NCBI RefSeq assembly: GCF_001540865.1
Contig: NC_033621.1
Coordinates: 9,088,435-9,152,434 of the forward strand
From: Ananas comosus
Lineage: Eukaryota > Streptophyta > Magnoliopsida > Poales > Bromeliaceae
DNA length: 64,000 bases
Reading direction: 5' to 3'
The notes under the pieces were generated by a model, which was not told the DNA's origin, made no database searches, and saw only the letters and a program-made list of their open reading frames with translations. Shown here piece by piece: positions 1-11,700 of this stretch. The first letter of the stretch is position 1, and every line of letters begins with the position of its first letter. The position numbers were made by a program, and so were the translations under genes.

Positions 1-686
1 AGAAGAAGAAAGCTTCACCTCCAAGTAAGCTTCTTCCACCAAATCTCCACTATTGGAGCAAAACTCTAGGAGAGAGAGAGGTTTAGAGAGAGAAAGAGAA
101 GGTTTCTCTTTTGGTTTAAGTGGTGGAGAATGAGAGAAAAAGTCCCTCATATATATATATATATAGGAAACTTCACCTCCAAGTAAACCCCTCACATAAC
201 ACTATTACTATTTTCAGTTTAGCAATTCAGAATCTGATACCTTTCACTGGAGCCTTTCTGAATGTCCGTTTATACTCAAATTTGACAGTTAGGCTCGGTT
301 TAACTTAAATAAATGAAATATATCTTAACTTTCCAGTTTGGACCACTTTGGTCACTGAAAGCTCTACCGACAAAAAAAATCTCTAGCAGATAGCAGTCGG
401 ATTTTATTTTCCACTTTCCAAGTGTCAGAATGACATGAAATTTTAAATCTAGCCTCATAAAAATAATTCCGACATATTCCCAAATTTTCATAACTTTCTG
501 ACACTACGAATTTTCTGCTAAATTATTAGCCTTGTACCATACAGAAAATTCTAAATCTTCTGTTTTCACTCCAATTTCAGCATAAGTAATTTTTGACTTA
601 TATTTTACTTCTTTAAGTCCAATAAAATAGTATCTTACACTATTTTTATTTACACTTGCTTCTATATAAAAAAAATATCCGGTACA
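1..686 (-). mobile_element. LTR fragment, minus orientation (left part cut by window edge)
   Basis: From about 231 to 686 this matches the last 430 bases of the LTR at 38656-42003: the same succession of 'gaatgtccgttt', 'aaatttgacag', 'gtgtcagaa', 'ctagcctcataaaa' and 'ttctaaatcttctgttttca' occurs in both. It ends at 'ccggtacactaca', the counterpart of 'ctggtatgttaca' there, which is the 5' TG end on the minus strand. The first 230 bases are GA-rich low-complexity sequence like the leader part of the other LTRs. No coding frame is recognisable. The match was made by eye. Confidence 0.6.
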
Positions 687-848
687 CTACATATACACTT
701 CGATTAAACTCCAACATTTTAGAGTTAATATAAAATTCAATCATGATATTTTCGCTTACAAGTCAAGTAGACCCCGTCTCTCACGAACCTATTTCCTATA
801 GTCCAACCGGCCTAAGGCTTGCTAGTTCCACTAAGACTCAACTCTAGA

Positions 849-859
849 CTCTGATACCA
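849..859 (-). promoter_or_regulatory. Retroelement primer-binding site (initiator tRNA-Met type)
   Basis: Read on the minus strand this is TGGTATCAGAG, the usual plant retrotransposon primer site complementary to the 3' end of initiator tRNA-Met. It sits 8 bases outside the 'tgtcatgcccc' LTR terminus at 868, as expected for a minus-oriented element with its 5' LTR to the right. Confidence 0.7.
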
Positions 860-867
860 ATATAATC

Positions 868-1567
868 TGTCATGCCCCGGGGCCCAGCGGAAGCCCGCCG
901 GTGAGTGTCCAAACCCGCCATATGTCTACACATATAAGGCGTCTACAACAATGCGATAATTTAAACAAAAAAAGAAAACATCTAGTAGGTTATCAGAGCA
1001 TAATAGCATCTAACTTCTAATAACGAGTAGAAGCAAAAATAAACTAAATAACTATCAGAATCTCAAAGGTAGGCACATCAAGAGATCCACAAGATACAAC
1101 TAGATACAAAATGATGGTCTCTATACATCGGATACAAGAATTTCTCTCTCTAGCTATACAAAAAAGAGAGAAATCCACCTAGTAGCAAAGATTTCCGCTA
1201 TCTAGCTAGATGCGACTCCTTTGCCGCGATCCCCAGCCTCTCTCGGTACGGATGACTCTGATATCCAAACAAAACACAGAGGGTGTGAGAACTATTAAAC
1301 AATCTCAACTTAGGACCCACACAAGTGTAGTCCGGCTTGTGCCGCCTAATTGCCCGTGGTAGTCCAACATTCCCACTCTAAGAATGAGCCTATCCCATCA
1401 GCCTAGTAGGCTACCCAATATATCACATCTCGATGATACGATAGCCTTCGTATTTCATCAACCACGAAGGCTAAAAAATCAGGAACCTAGTTTCTAAGAT
1501 GCCAACCCTACTATCGCCAGGGGAATCCCAACTCACCAGGGTTAACCAATTATTAAAATTAGGTTAC
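868..1567 (-). mobile_element. Truncated 5' LTR, minus orientation
   Basis: It begins with 'tgtcatgccccggggcccag', closely like the terminus of the LTR at 2674 ('tgtcacgccccgggacccag'), and shares with it 'cggaagcccgcc', 'gtgtcca', 'acccgcc' and a 'gtgagaactattaaa' segment further in. The adjoining primer site at 849-859 marks it as a 5' LTR. It runs into the (TA)n element at 1568 and I cannot follow it beyond. Only about 180 bases separate it from the LTR fragment at 1-686, so nearly all the internal region is missing. Confidence 0.6.
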
Positions 1568-1929
1568 TATATATATATATATATATATAGTTCTTAAATT
1601 CACAGCACCGTAACCCAGCACAGCCTTTGAACGGCCGTGCCATGCCGTGCCACGCACGGCTCAGCACGGCTACGCACGGCCAGTTTTTTTAAGAACACAC
1701 GGCTGTGTATTATCGTACTTTATAAATAAAAGAAATCGTTGTTTTATAAGATTGATAAATAATGCAGAAAGATAGTGTAGAAAACTTGAAATAACTCCTT
1801 TAATGAATGATTAAATTTCTTATCTCCCAAAACTCGACACGGTAGCCGTGCCCCAGACATAGCACGGCCATAGAACAACCGTGCCATGCCGTGTCACCTA
1901 TGCCGGGTACAACTGCCCGTGAATTTTGG

Positions 1930-1963
<34 letters not shown>
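1568..1963. mobile_element. MITE with (TA)n ends and GCACGGC-rich interior
   Basis: Both ends carry a (TA)n run followed inward by a matching inverted sequence: left 'agttcttaaattcac', right (reverse complement) 'agttccaaaattcac'. The interior is dense in 'gcacggc' and 'gccgtgcc' motifs near both ends, with an AT-rich centre at 1690-1830. There is no coding capacity. The (TA)n ends hide the target duplication, which would be TA. The superfamily is undetermined; a TA-targeting element (Stowaway/Tc1-like) is one possibility. Confidence 0.6.
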
Positions 1964-1966
<3 letters not shown>

Positions 1967-2673
1967 CAGCCGCGAGGCCTCAACCAGATGCGCTATATAC
2001 GAGTGAGCACGCCANATTCAATTGTTAAAAAAATAAAATTAGAGCTAAAAGCATATGAAATACATAAATAATAACTTAACGTATCTGGCTTAATAAAATT
2101 TTTGGTGGGGTCTCAGGCTCTAGTCTCCATATCATACTTTTTAATCTACGAAAGGAATTTTGCCCACAACAGTGTCTACTAAAAAAAAATGGTCATAAGA
2201 TGAAAATAAAACAAAAAACATCAATCTTAAAAAAACTAATACTTTTTTGGAGCATTTCTTTTACTCATCCAAATCTCATACATCTTCTTAATCTTCAGTT
2301 GGTAGTTGCTTCCCGCGCCAAGTCACTTCTGGATTTCCATTGTAACTTATGAACAAACACCTCATCTGCATCACCAAACTGCGATATCTAAACCGACACG
2401 GCCTTGCCATCACATCAACCACAGAAATCCTAATTCTTAAACAATTTGATTTACCAAGAAGTTCCTGCGATTCTTGAGAAGGAGCTCCCGTGCAACGTCC
2501 CCGCAAAGAGGAGGCTAGGACGTCGCTCCCCTCGGCCTAGTTGTGGGCGCGCGCGAGCCGCACGAGGAGGCAGCCGAGGCAGTGGCGGTTCACGGCGAGT
2601 GAAGGCTCCGACGCAGACCAGCCCGGCGAGCACTTATATGGGCCGCGACTGGACTTTACAGGACGATACTTCT
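1964..2673. other. Unassigned stretch with a GC-rich block
   Basis: 1964-2440 is AT-rich and shows nothing I recognise. From about 2490 to 2660 composition turns sharply GC-rich. A + frame from 2446 reads Arg/Gly/Ser-rich (residues such as RLGRRSPRPSCGR) and runs on into the solo LTR at 2674. This could be the remnant of a gene exon or of another element interrupted by that LTR, but I recognise no family and see no splice sites that would extend it. Confidence 0.3.
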
Positions 2674-5217
2674 TGTCACGCCCCGGGACCCAGCGGAAGC
2701 CCGCCCGGCGCGTGTCCAGACCCGCCGTACGTCTAAAACATACAAGGTGTCTAAAATAAAGTGGTAAATAAAGCAATAAAGAGAAGGCATCTAAGTGTAT
2801 CAGAGCAAAATACTACGAAGTGCTACATCGTGGAGAAGAACATAGAACTGATAATCCACAAGTAAAACATAAGATAATACAAAAGGAGTCCCATAACAAG
2901 TACTAATCTGAATACAAGGTGGTCTCTCTATACATGATGCCAAAACTTTCCCTCTCTCTAACACAAACAAAAGAAGGAGTAACCACCTATCGCAAAACGG
3001 ACTCTCTCCGAGCTAGCTACGCGACACCCTTGCCGCGATCCCGTGCCTCCGCCGATGCCGAAGGCTCTAAAAAGGAAACATAGAAACGGGGGCGTGAGAA
3101 CTATTAAATAATAGTTTCCAGTAGGCAATTACTGACTTCAGTGAAATGCGCCACTAGGCCCAAAACTACAAAAAGGGGGTCAGTGTATAAGCATAAGCAA
3201 AAGCGATAAATACAACGGGTAAGTAAAGATGAAAATTGCTCAACCATAATGTCTCTACTTAGCATGATTTGCATAAGTAATAAAGCAACAACCACAGGTA
3301 TGTACATGAGAGTAACCAATATGTAAATGCATGAGTATGCAACTATCCCAATGCCCACAATGTGAATAGCAATAATGTCATTGTTCACTATTCTAGTCAA
3401 TGTCCACTTGTCACTTTAACTGTTTAAAGTTTAACTCTGATAAGACCCACCCGAAGGCTGTCTGGCGTAAGACCCACCCGAAGGCTGTCTGGCTTTACCG
3501 TGCCTAATGGCCCCGTGGTAGTCAACATCCCCACCCTAGGAATGAGCCTTTCCTACGGCAATCCACTTCGGCGCCCAATCCCGCATGGCGAGCTTATCGC
3601 GATGGCCAACTCCGGAGTGCCGGCTTGTAGGAAGCGACCCTCATAAGCATGTGCGAATGAGCACAATGGCAAGCATACGTATAAATCTGTCTCAAGTACC
3701 AAGTCCTCATGTCTAAAACATGGAATATATCGAATGTCACAAAGGCCTATCACTATGTCGTTATGTCTCTAACATGAAAAATAGTCGATGTCCGATGGCC
3801 TATCACTATGTCTCTATGTCGCATTTTCATAATTTACTAGTTTCAAGTGCCCCTTTATGACACTATTGTTCAATGAGTCCAAGCATGGTATTTATGTTCA
3901 TGAATACATAATTCTACTCATTTCAAACATAGGAGACATGTTCTCAACTTGCCAAGCTAACCACCTTTCACAATGCATGTAGTCTACACATATAGCTCTA
4001 CTATATAGAGTGCAATTTCATGATACATAAGGCATGCATTTCAAGTGTTCTAAAATTCACATAATTCATATTTAGTATGGATTTGCATTCAAAAATACTT
4101 TACGACAAGTATAGAAAATATAGGGGCCATTTTGCCCGGTGTTCATGAAGCCAAACCCACCGATGATACCGAAATCCTTCGTAAGCTCCGACGAAGGTGT
4201 CGACTTGTCTCCTAGCACCCTAAAGATGTAGGAATAAGGGTCAAACAAATCTTACGATCAACCCTAAGCTCAATCAATAAGCAACATAGGCTAAGGTGGA
4301 GAAAAACTCACATAGGTGAAGAAATCCTCTCCCAAGCTTCAAATGGGAGTTAGAGTTCTTCAAATCCAACCTAAAATAAAGGTTCTAAACCCATCAATTA
4401 GGTTTCAAAGCCCTCAAATCCAAAAAGCCGCAAATCTAACCCTAGAATCCCAATCTAGGGTTTCATCAAGCAAAAAGCTCCAAAACTAGGATCTAGAGGA
4501 GAAGAACTAGTCACATACCTCTAGGAAGCTCCAAATCAAGCCCTAGATCCTCGAGGGTTGAAGATTGGTCCACCACCAAGCTTCAAAAGCAAGCTCCAAG
4601 TCCCTCAAAGGTGAGAAATGAGAGGGAAGGGTTGATGCTCCAAGGCCTTCAAGCAAGCTCCTTTCCTTCTCCTCCAACTCCTTCTTCTTCTCATTCTCTT
4701 TCTCTCTCTAAAGTGAGTGTGATGGAGAGGAAATGAGGATGAGAGGGAGAGGAGAGGCTCTATAAGCCTTCAAAAGTAACAAAATCCACTTAGGTCCCTC
4801 TAAAATCCACTCTGTGCACTGCCCGGTCTGGGCTGTTTTCGCGCAGAGGGACCGGTCTCCTCGACACCTGGGACCGGTCTCTCAGTTCGTTCCGCAAAAC
4901 CAACGTTCGGGAACCGGTCTCTCTATGCCAGGGACCGGTCTCTCGGACCCTTCTCGCAAAACACGCGCTCGGGAACTGGTCTCTCCCAGCCAGGGACCGG
5001 TTGCCTCAAGTCCTGCCGCAGTACTGCTCTGAGGAGACCGGTCTCTCCTATCAGGGACCAGTCCTCGAGAGTGAAAACTCTCAGGACAAAGCCAAAACTC
5101 TAGAGATCGAACTTTTAGGCCGGAATACCATCTACGGCCTTCCACCAAGTGTGGAAAAGTTCGGAGTACACATCAAACACTCGAATCTCACAATTTGCAA
5201 AGGTCCAGTGTGCTACA
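2674..5217 (-). mobile_element. Probable solo LTR (2.54 kb), minus orientation
   Basis: It starts 'tgtcacgccccgggacccag' and ends 'ggtccagtgtgctaca', so on the minus strand it is TGTAGC...GTGACA with TG/CA termini. Five bases on each side are cttct (2669-2673) and ctttt (5218-5222), a 4/5 match to a target-site duplication. No internal region, primer site or polypurine tract adjoins, which fits a solo LTR. Inside are a tandem 'gacccacccgaaggctgtctgg' at about 3440-3492, a CT-rich leader near 4660-4720, and an ACCGGT array at 4850-5060. Short open frames are LTR sequence and not genes. Confidence 0.65.
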
Positions 5218-7619
5218 CTTTTTGAAGGAAACAACGTTCTTCGCATGCTCTTCTTCTTCATCATCCTGATAATCTTTGTTAACACAATGAGATAGAGAGA
5301 AGGAGATGAGTGTGGGGTGAGAGATTAGATGATAATGTTCTTTTTTGCATGAAAAATAACATGTCATGCAAAAAAAAGGGGGTGGGGGATTAATGGTGGA
5401 GGGGAGTGGATTGGAGTTACAAAGCTCACTAATTGGTGGGATATGATGCATTTAATTAAATATGGAGAGGTGAAGGGTCGAGCATTTAGAATGGAGAAGA
5501 AACGTATTGGTTGAATATGATGCATTTAATTAAATGTGGAGATGTAAAGGGTTGAGCATTTAGAATGGAGAAGAAACGTAAATTCAAAAAAATGTGAGCT
5601 TGCCACGTCATCATTTTACGTTGGGGATTCATATAAGAAATATAGATAAGAGTTGTGCTAGAATACTATTGATAGCAAAATGTCTTTTTTGCTATCAAGT
5701 TTTTTGCCTTTCATCAATTTCTTTCATCATATCTAACCATTGGATTAGATATTATAACCCAGTGGGGACCACTCAACCCTAGGGGGACCACTCAACCCTA
5801 AGGGGACTAATATCATTCTAATCCTACAATTTTTCATCTAAGAGTTAAAAACTTGATAGCAAAAATGACCTTTTGCTATCAATAGTATTCCAACCTAGCT
5901 TATATATATATTTGAAAAGGTGGTTTTTGCACAGATGCACCTGCCAGGGGCATGCATGACAATAAAGTTTTCATGGTCACACACAAATACCAAAGGGACA
6001 TTTATGCTATTTCACATAAAACAGGGTTATATATGCGAAAAATGCTTGCTACGTACTTAGTTTAGACTAGGATCAACAAACCTGCAATAATAAAGTTGTT
6101 GGTAGACCCACGATGTTGCTTCGCCCAATCACGGCGACATGCTTTCCCATACATTCAATGCTTGTGCGAAGAAGCAATTCAATGCAAGCTCTCGCAACAC
6201 AAGGAATGAATAGATGTTCTCTTCCTCTCATTGCAAGATTTCCAACATTAAGGGGTGAAAGCTATCGACATCTTTTTTTAGATTTATCGCGCTCACAATT
6301 CTCTCCTCATTTATATGTTGCAATAATTAGAATTTACAGACTTTTACATTGTATCCCGAAAAAATCATGTATTACATACATAAACCACTGCAAGTGTAAA
6401 TTTTTATTAACATCTCGGACTGCAGATTTTTGAAAAAAAAATACTCTTATATTAAAATGAAGTCTAATTCAATTTATGTGGCCAAGTTAGTTTGGTATTT
6501 GAAATTTGCAGGAAAAAAACATACGAAGCTTATACATGAAAATTCAAATTTTGTATTGATATACAAAAGATAAGGAAAATTTATATGAGTATTTATCAAA
6601 TCAAAATTTCTCTCTTTTTTATGAGAAGAAAATTATACCAAAATAAGTCAAAAAAATAAGTCAACAAATTGAGTACTTAATTCCACAAGAGAAGCAAAAC
6701 CCAAAAAATTTTCAAAAAATTTCCAAGCCATAAAAATCAAAGAGATCCCAAGTGTTTCAACAGAGATTCAAAATACAGTGAGACAGAAAATTTTTCCTCC
6801 AAAGAAATGAAAAAGGAAAAAAAAAATCTAAAGAGAAGAAAAAGCCTTAATCCCAAATTACAAAAGGTAATCCACATATCGAAAGAAACAAATAAAAATA
6901 TCCAAAAATAAAGCGAAAAATAAGAATCTTTCAAGTATCTTCATGCCAAATTCATGGAAAGTTCCAAAATCAGGTCTTTTCTTTTTTAATCCAAAAAATT
7001 AAATCAGGAAGGTGTAAAATATCAAAATACTGATCTAAACCTTAAAAGATAAAATTTTAAAAAAATCTCTTTTCTCTTTTTGCCCAATTCAAAACTCACC
7101 CGTGTACTTCCAAAATCAAATTTTTTAACCTTTGAGTGCAAAAACACCAAACCCAGAAAAAGGCCAAAAAAAAAAACTTCCAATCTTTGAAAAGGAGGAG
7201 AAGTTTACAAGGAAAAGAAGGGAGAAGGTTAAGCATACGAACAGGCCGCACATCCCGCCAGAATGAAATGCGACCTCTGAGCAATATGCACCAAAGGCCA
7301 CATTCCGCAGTGCTTCGGCAAGTTACAGGAGGCCATGTCGCAGAGGAGCCGTGAGGCGGCGGAGCCGATGGCAGGAAAAATAAAGGAGGGGTAGAGGCGA
7401 TTGCAAACAGCGGAGAGGGCGAGACGGGAAGGGCCTGAGAAGAGGCGAAGAAGGGAGGCGTATGACACAATAAGCAGAGGGATAGGGGACGGGATGGGTT
7501 GAGAGGATAGGGAGGCATGCTTTCATGCTAGTGTGGAGCCCACAATTTTGACTAGATGGAAGTGGAAGGCGTGTGTTCACCCTAGTGTGGGCCCCAATAT
7601 GGACGGAGAGCATACATAG
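5218..7619. other. Intergenic, no gene recognised (contains one MITE)
   Basis: Apart from the MITE near 5655-5900 I see a duplicated short segment: 'gcatttagaatggagaagaaacgta' with its upstream 'gatgcatttaattaaat' occurs near 5446-5505 and again near 5518-5580. The rest is AT-rich intergenic DNA. Open frames between 7096 and 7613 overlap on both strands, are Ser/Pro-rich and lack recognisable motifs; I treat them as chance. Confidence 0.4.
5655..5900. mobile_element. MITE, TIR with TACTATTGATAGCAAAA core
   Basis: Left end 'gaatactattgatagcaaaa' (5661-5680) pairs with 'ttttgctatcaatagtattc' (5871-5890), a 20-base perfect inverted repeat, with weaker pairing continuing outward ('gctag' against 'ctagc'). 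A second inner pair, 'tttgctatcaagttttt' and 'aaaacttgatagcaaaa', allows a long hairpin. The centre has two copies of 'gggaccactcaaccctaagg'-like sequence. There is no coding capacity. I cannot identify a target duplication with certainty, so the outer borders are approximate. Confidence 0.7.
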
Positions 7620-8195
7620 ATAAAATGGGCAGGCCCTTCAATCTAAATAAAAAAGGGAGAGAGAGAGAGAGAAATGGGTCCCCACAAATGATGAACCCCA
7701 CTTTAGTGTGAAATGTGCAGAAGTTTTTCCGGTTCCTAAATTATAAATTTATATAAATATAAATGCTCCCAGTTTTATAATGTACACAATAGGGTGATCT
7801 TGACGGTTGCTTAATTCATATATTATAGCTAAAACTATTAACGAGCTAAATACGAGTGCCAACTCGTTTATTTAAACAAACAGTCCCTAATCGAATTAAA
7901 ATATAAACGAGCTTAGATAAATATAAAAGGGCCAAATCTACTGGTCACAATATTAAAAAAAAAAAACTTATTTTACATCGTCAGCACGAATCCATATTGC
8001 AAACCCATCCCAAGCTCCACGCCTTTTTTCGCCCTCTCGCGTCTCTCGGACCATCCCCTCCCCCACCTCGTCTTCTACACACCTCAAACCCTAATCCTCA
8101 TCCTCTTTCTCCGCCTCTTCCTCGTCCTCCCGTCTCCTCTCCCCCCCCTCTCCCCTCTCCCCTCTCCCAAACCCTAGCACCCTCCCGCCGTCGCC
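7620..8195 (+). promoter_or_regulatory. NOT1 promoter and 5' leader region
   Basis: The sequence immediately upstream of the NOT1 start holds AT-rich DNA with TATA-like runs near 7740-7765, then from about 8040 a strongly CT-rich leader up to the ATG. Two telo-box motifs (AAACCCTA) lie at 8086-8094 and 8169-8177, the latter 19 bases before the ATG. Telo-boxes are known in plant promoters and leaders of ribosome- and growth-related genes. The transcription start cannot be fixed from sequence alone, and an untranslated intron is possible. Confidence 0.45.
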
Positions 8196-8713
8196 ATGAT
8201 CCCCTTCTCCCCAACGGTCTCTGCCCAGATCCGCTTCCTGTTGCAGAGCGTGAACGACTCCAACTTCAATTCGATCTACAACGAGTTGCTTCAGGTGCGT
8301 TGTTCTCTGTGCCTTCTTGCGTGTTCTTGGTTTTTGTATGCGATTTATGTGGTTATCCCTTGTTTTGGTTGAGAACCCTAGACTGTGATGACCTTCGTAC
8401 TTACATCTCTTCACATGTTGCATTGATCAAGGATAAAATTTCGAGTGTAGGGTTCCCTTTCCAATAGTCGGTGTATGTTCTAACTATTTTTATTACGAAT
8501 GTCTTTCGCAATCTAGCTGCGGGTTATGCTCGATACTGACCTTGTTGTCTGCACGCACTCTGTTATTAGCCGCTGCGCTGCTTCTTTAATTATTGATGAA
8601 TTCTTTATGCCAAGATTTCTTCTTTAATTTTCAATACTCTACCATGGCTTTTTTTTTTTTTGCTTCCTTGTCCATTTTCGAATAAAGAGGCAGAAAAGCA
8701 TTCACCCTCTGTT

Positions 8714-8750
<37 letters not shown>

Positions 8751-11700
8751 TTAATGTGATCTTGATGCCAAGATTTAGCTCCGTCCTGCGTATACTGCTC
8801 ATGTGACCTTATTTATGGGTTTGTGACCTTACTGTCAATTTTTGTTGCATGGTTGTCTTTTTTCTTTTTTTTTTTCCCACTGTTCCGTTAGATATAATCT
8901 TGGAGTAATGCCAGTGCTCATTGAGTGTGGCGACCTCTCAGTGGCTTTTTGATATATGCCATCTTTCTTCCTTGTTTCCAGCCTATAATGTAATTTCAGG
9001 GGTGACTTCATATGTTTGAATAATTACTCTGATGGTTCCTAATGTAAATTGTGTTGAAGTAGATGAAATCTGCCAGTTATTAAGCAGCTTTAACAAATGA
9101 ATCTTCGAGCCACTCTCTCGGAGGAGATACCTTAATACTTATTCTCTGTTTGGATAGCAAGGCGGCAAGGAGAATAATATAAAACTACAGAGATAAAATA
9201 GAAGAAACAGATTAATATTCTCTTCTCTAATTCGAACACTAAAAAGAGGAAACTTTTTGATAAAGAAGAGAAAAGAAGTGGGCATAAATCTATTAGTGAT
9301 TGTTTCATTTGTATAACACTTATCATTTAACTAAACACGAAATATACAAAATATAGACTATGTAAGCATATTGTGTTAGTTTATGATCTGTTAGTTTCTA
9401 AAGAAACCTTGGGGAGAAAATGATGGACATGAAAGCAAAACATATTTCTCCTTGCAAGAATTATGCAATGGTACAATGACAGTGCACAAAAAATAATAAC
9501 AAATACTAAGAGGAGGCGGGGGGAGGATGGGGGGAGGGTAAGGGGGGTGAAACAGAAAGATACACATTGACTCCAACAGTCAGTTGGCTGTAGATAATTA
9601 TTGGCTGTGCTTAATTTTGCATTATATAAAAACGCGTGATTTATTTGTGAAGGGAAAAGTGAGAGAAGCAGATTTTTCTTTCTTTCTGTATTCCTTCACA
9701 TCTGGAGACAAAGAAATTTAATCTTGTATATCTCTCCTACGCCTGTTCGTCTTTGCATGATTTCACTCTGAATTGACAAAGTGTTTTTTTTTTCTTTTCT
9801 TTCCTTCATCTTCGAATTAATTTTGGGTATCTATATTTTATTTTCCTATCAGAAGCATTACCTATGGTATCTTTTCACGTGGCTTTGAGAGATTTTTCTT
9901 TGCTAATATCTAGTCCTTTTTCCCTCATAATCTGACAGTTCGCTGATTATGGAAATGATGGAAACATTTTATTGCTCCAAATCTGCTTAGATCAACTAGA
10001 ACTGAATGGTGGGGAGATTCATAATTCGCAGATTAAATGGGACCTGCTATCTGCCATTTTTAGAAATTTGTTGGAAAGACCAAATTTTACTACAGGTTTT
10101 TGCGAAGCGCTAAATGCAGAATCAATGACTGATGGCTTCCTGGAAGGCCTTTCGAAAGCGTTTAAACTTTCAATGCCTGAGAGAATTGGTATTGGGCTTG
10201 CTTTGTTCGATTCTGAAAATTCATCTTCGCGGATGAGAGGTAAAATATTTCACCAATGACTTTCAGTTTGGAGATATCTTACTTCTTCCAGTAAATTCAA
10301 ATTGCAACCATTGCTTAACAAATTGCATGACAAAATTTTGATTCTCAGGGCAAAATTTCTGCATTGCTCAAATTGAGCAACTCTGTGCAAATCCCACTTC
10401 TACCTTGTCTAATGAGAAAATTCAGGACATTGTTATGTTTCTTTACCGGAGTGAGGGCCTTTCAAAGCACATGGATTCTTTTACAAACATTTTGTCTCTG
10501 TTGGAACTTAAAGAGAGCTCTCTCTTTCTACCAGCTCCATGGATGAAAAATGATACTCAACCTGTCAATCCGCTGAGGTAACTTTACGAGAGCCCACAAT
10601 ATAAGGTGTTATTCTTCTGAAACAGAAAAGTAATTTGACTACTCAAGCCCCTTTTTCCGTCCATTTTGTAGGCATTTGGATCTGTTTTTTGGGTGCCAAG
10701 ACAATGATTTTGAGTCTCTTCTGGCTGAAATAGAGGAGGAAATCAGCATGGCGGACATAATGGCTGAATTGGGTTATGGATGTACTGTTAATGCCTCTCA
10801 TTGTAAAGATATGTTATCTCTTTTTCAGCCACTTAATGAGACAACAATTTCTAAGCTACTTGGTGCAATTGCTCGCACTCATTCTGGTCTGGAAGATGCT
10901 CATAATACGTATGCAACTTTCTGCTCTGCTGTTTGCAGCAGCTCAGTTAGTGATTCATCTTTGCTGAACGCATGGAATGTTGACGTTCTAATTGACTCGA
11001 TTAACCAACTTGTGAGTAAATTTTTTTTTCCTCTTAATATTATTCTATTAAGAAGGGCATGACTTAGTGTGATGGTTGAATCTTGTTCTCTGCATTCCAA
11101 GTAGCAGGTTTGAGTCACAGAAGTACCCTATTAATAATAGGGGCTAAAATTTGATTTCCTTCTGGAGAATTGCACTGTAGTATTCTTGTGCATTATGATG
11201 CCATGCTTTGTCTTATTACTGCAGCGGAGTAGTATAAATAATAGATTGCTTTTCTTTTTTCCCTTGTATCGGCATTTAAATACAGGCACCTAAAATAAAT
11301 TGGACACATGTGATGCAAAACCTGGATCATGAAGGCTTCAACATTCCGGATGAAGCAGCATTCTCTAACCTGATGTCTATATATACTCGTGCATGCCAGG
11401 TATTTGAAGATTTAACTGGATCTTGAATACCAACATTTCCTATACTCTTAACAATTTGTATAACTATCCAGGATCCATTTCCGCTTCATGCTGTTTGTGG
11501 GTCTGTTTGGAAAAATGCAGAAGGCCAATTATCTTTTTTGAGATATGCAGTGTCTGCCCCACCTAATTTATTCACATTTGGGCACTGCTCAAGACAGCTG
11601 GTATGCGTTTTTACATTACATATACATGTTTATTTTTGAGTCATATTTGTTTATTCTTCTAACATGTACTATTTGTCATGTGTTTCAAGGCATATGGTGA

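Noticed and set aside
7096..7613. Overlapping open frames up to 140 residues upstream of NOT1
   Set aside because: Open on both strands, Ser/Pro-rich, no motif, no sensible start or splice context; likely chance in GC-richer DNA.
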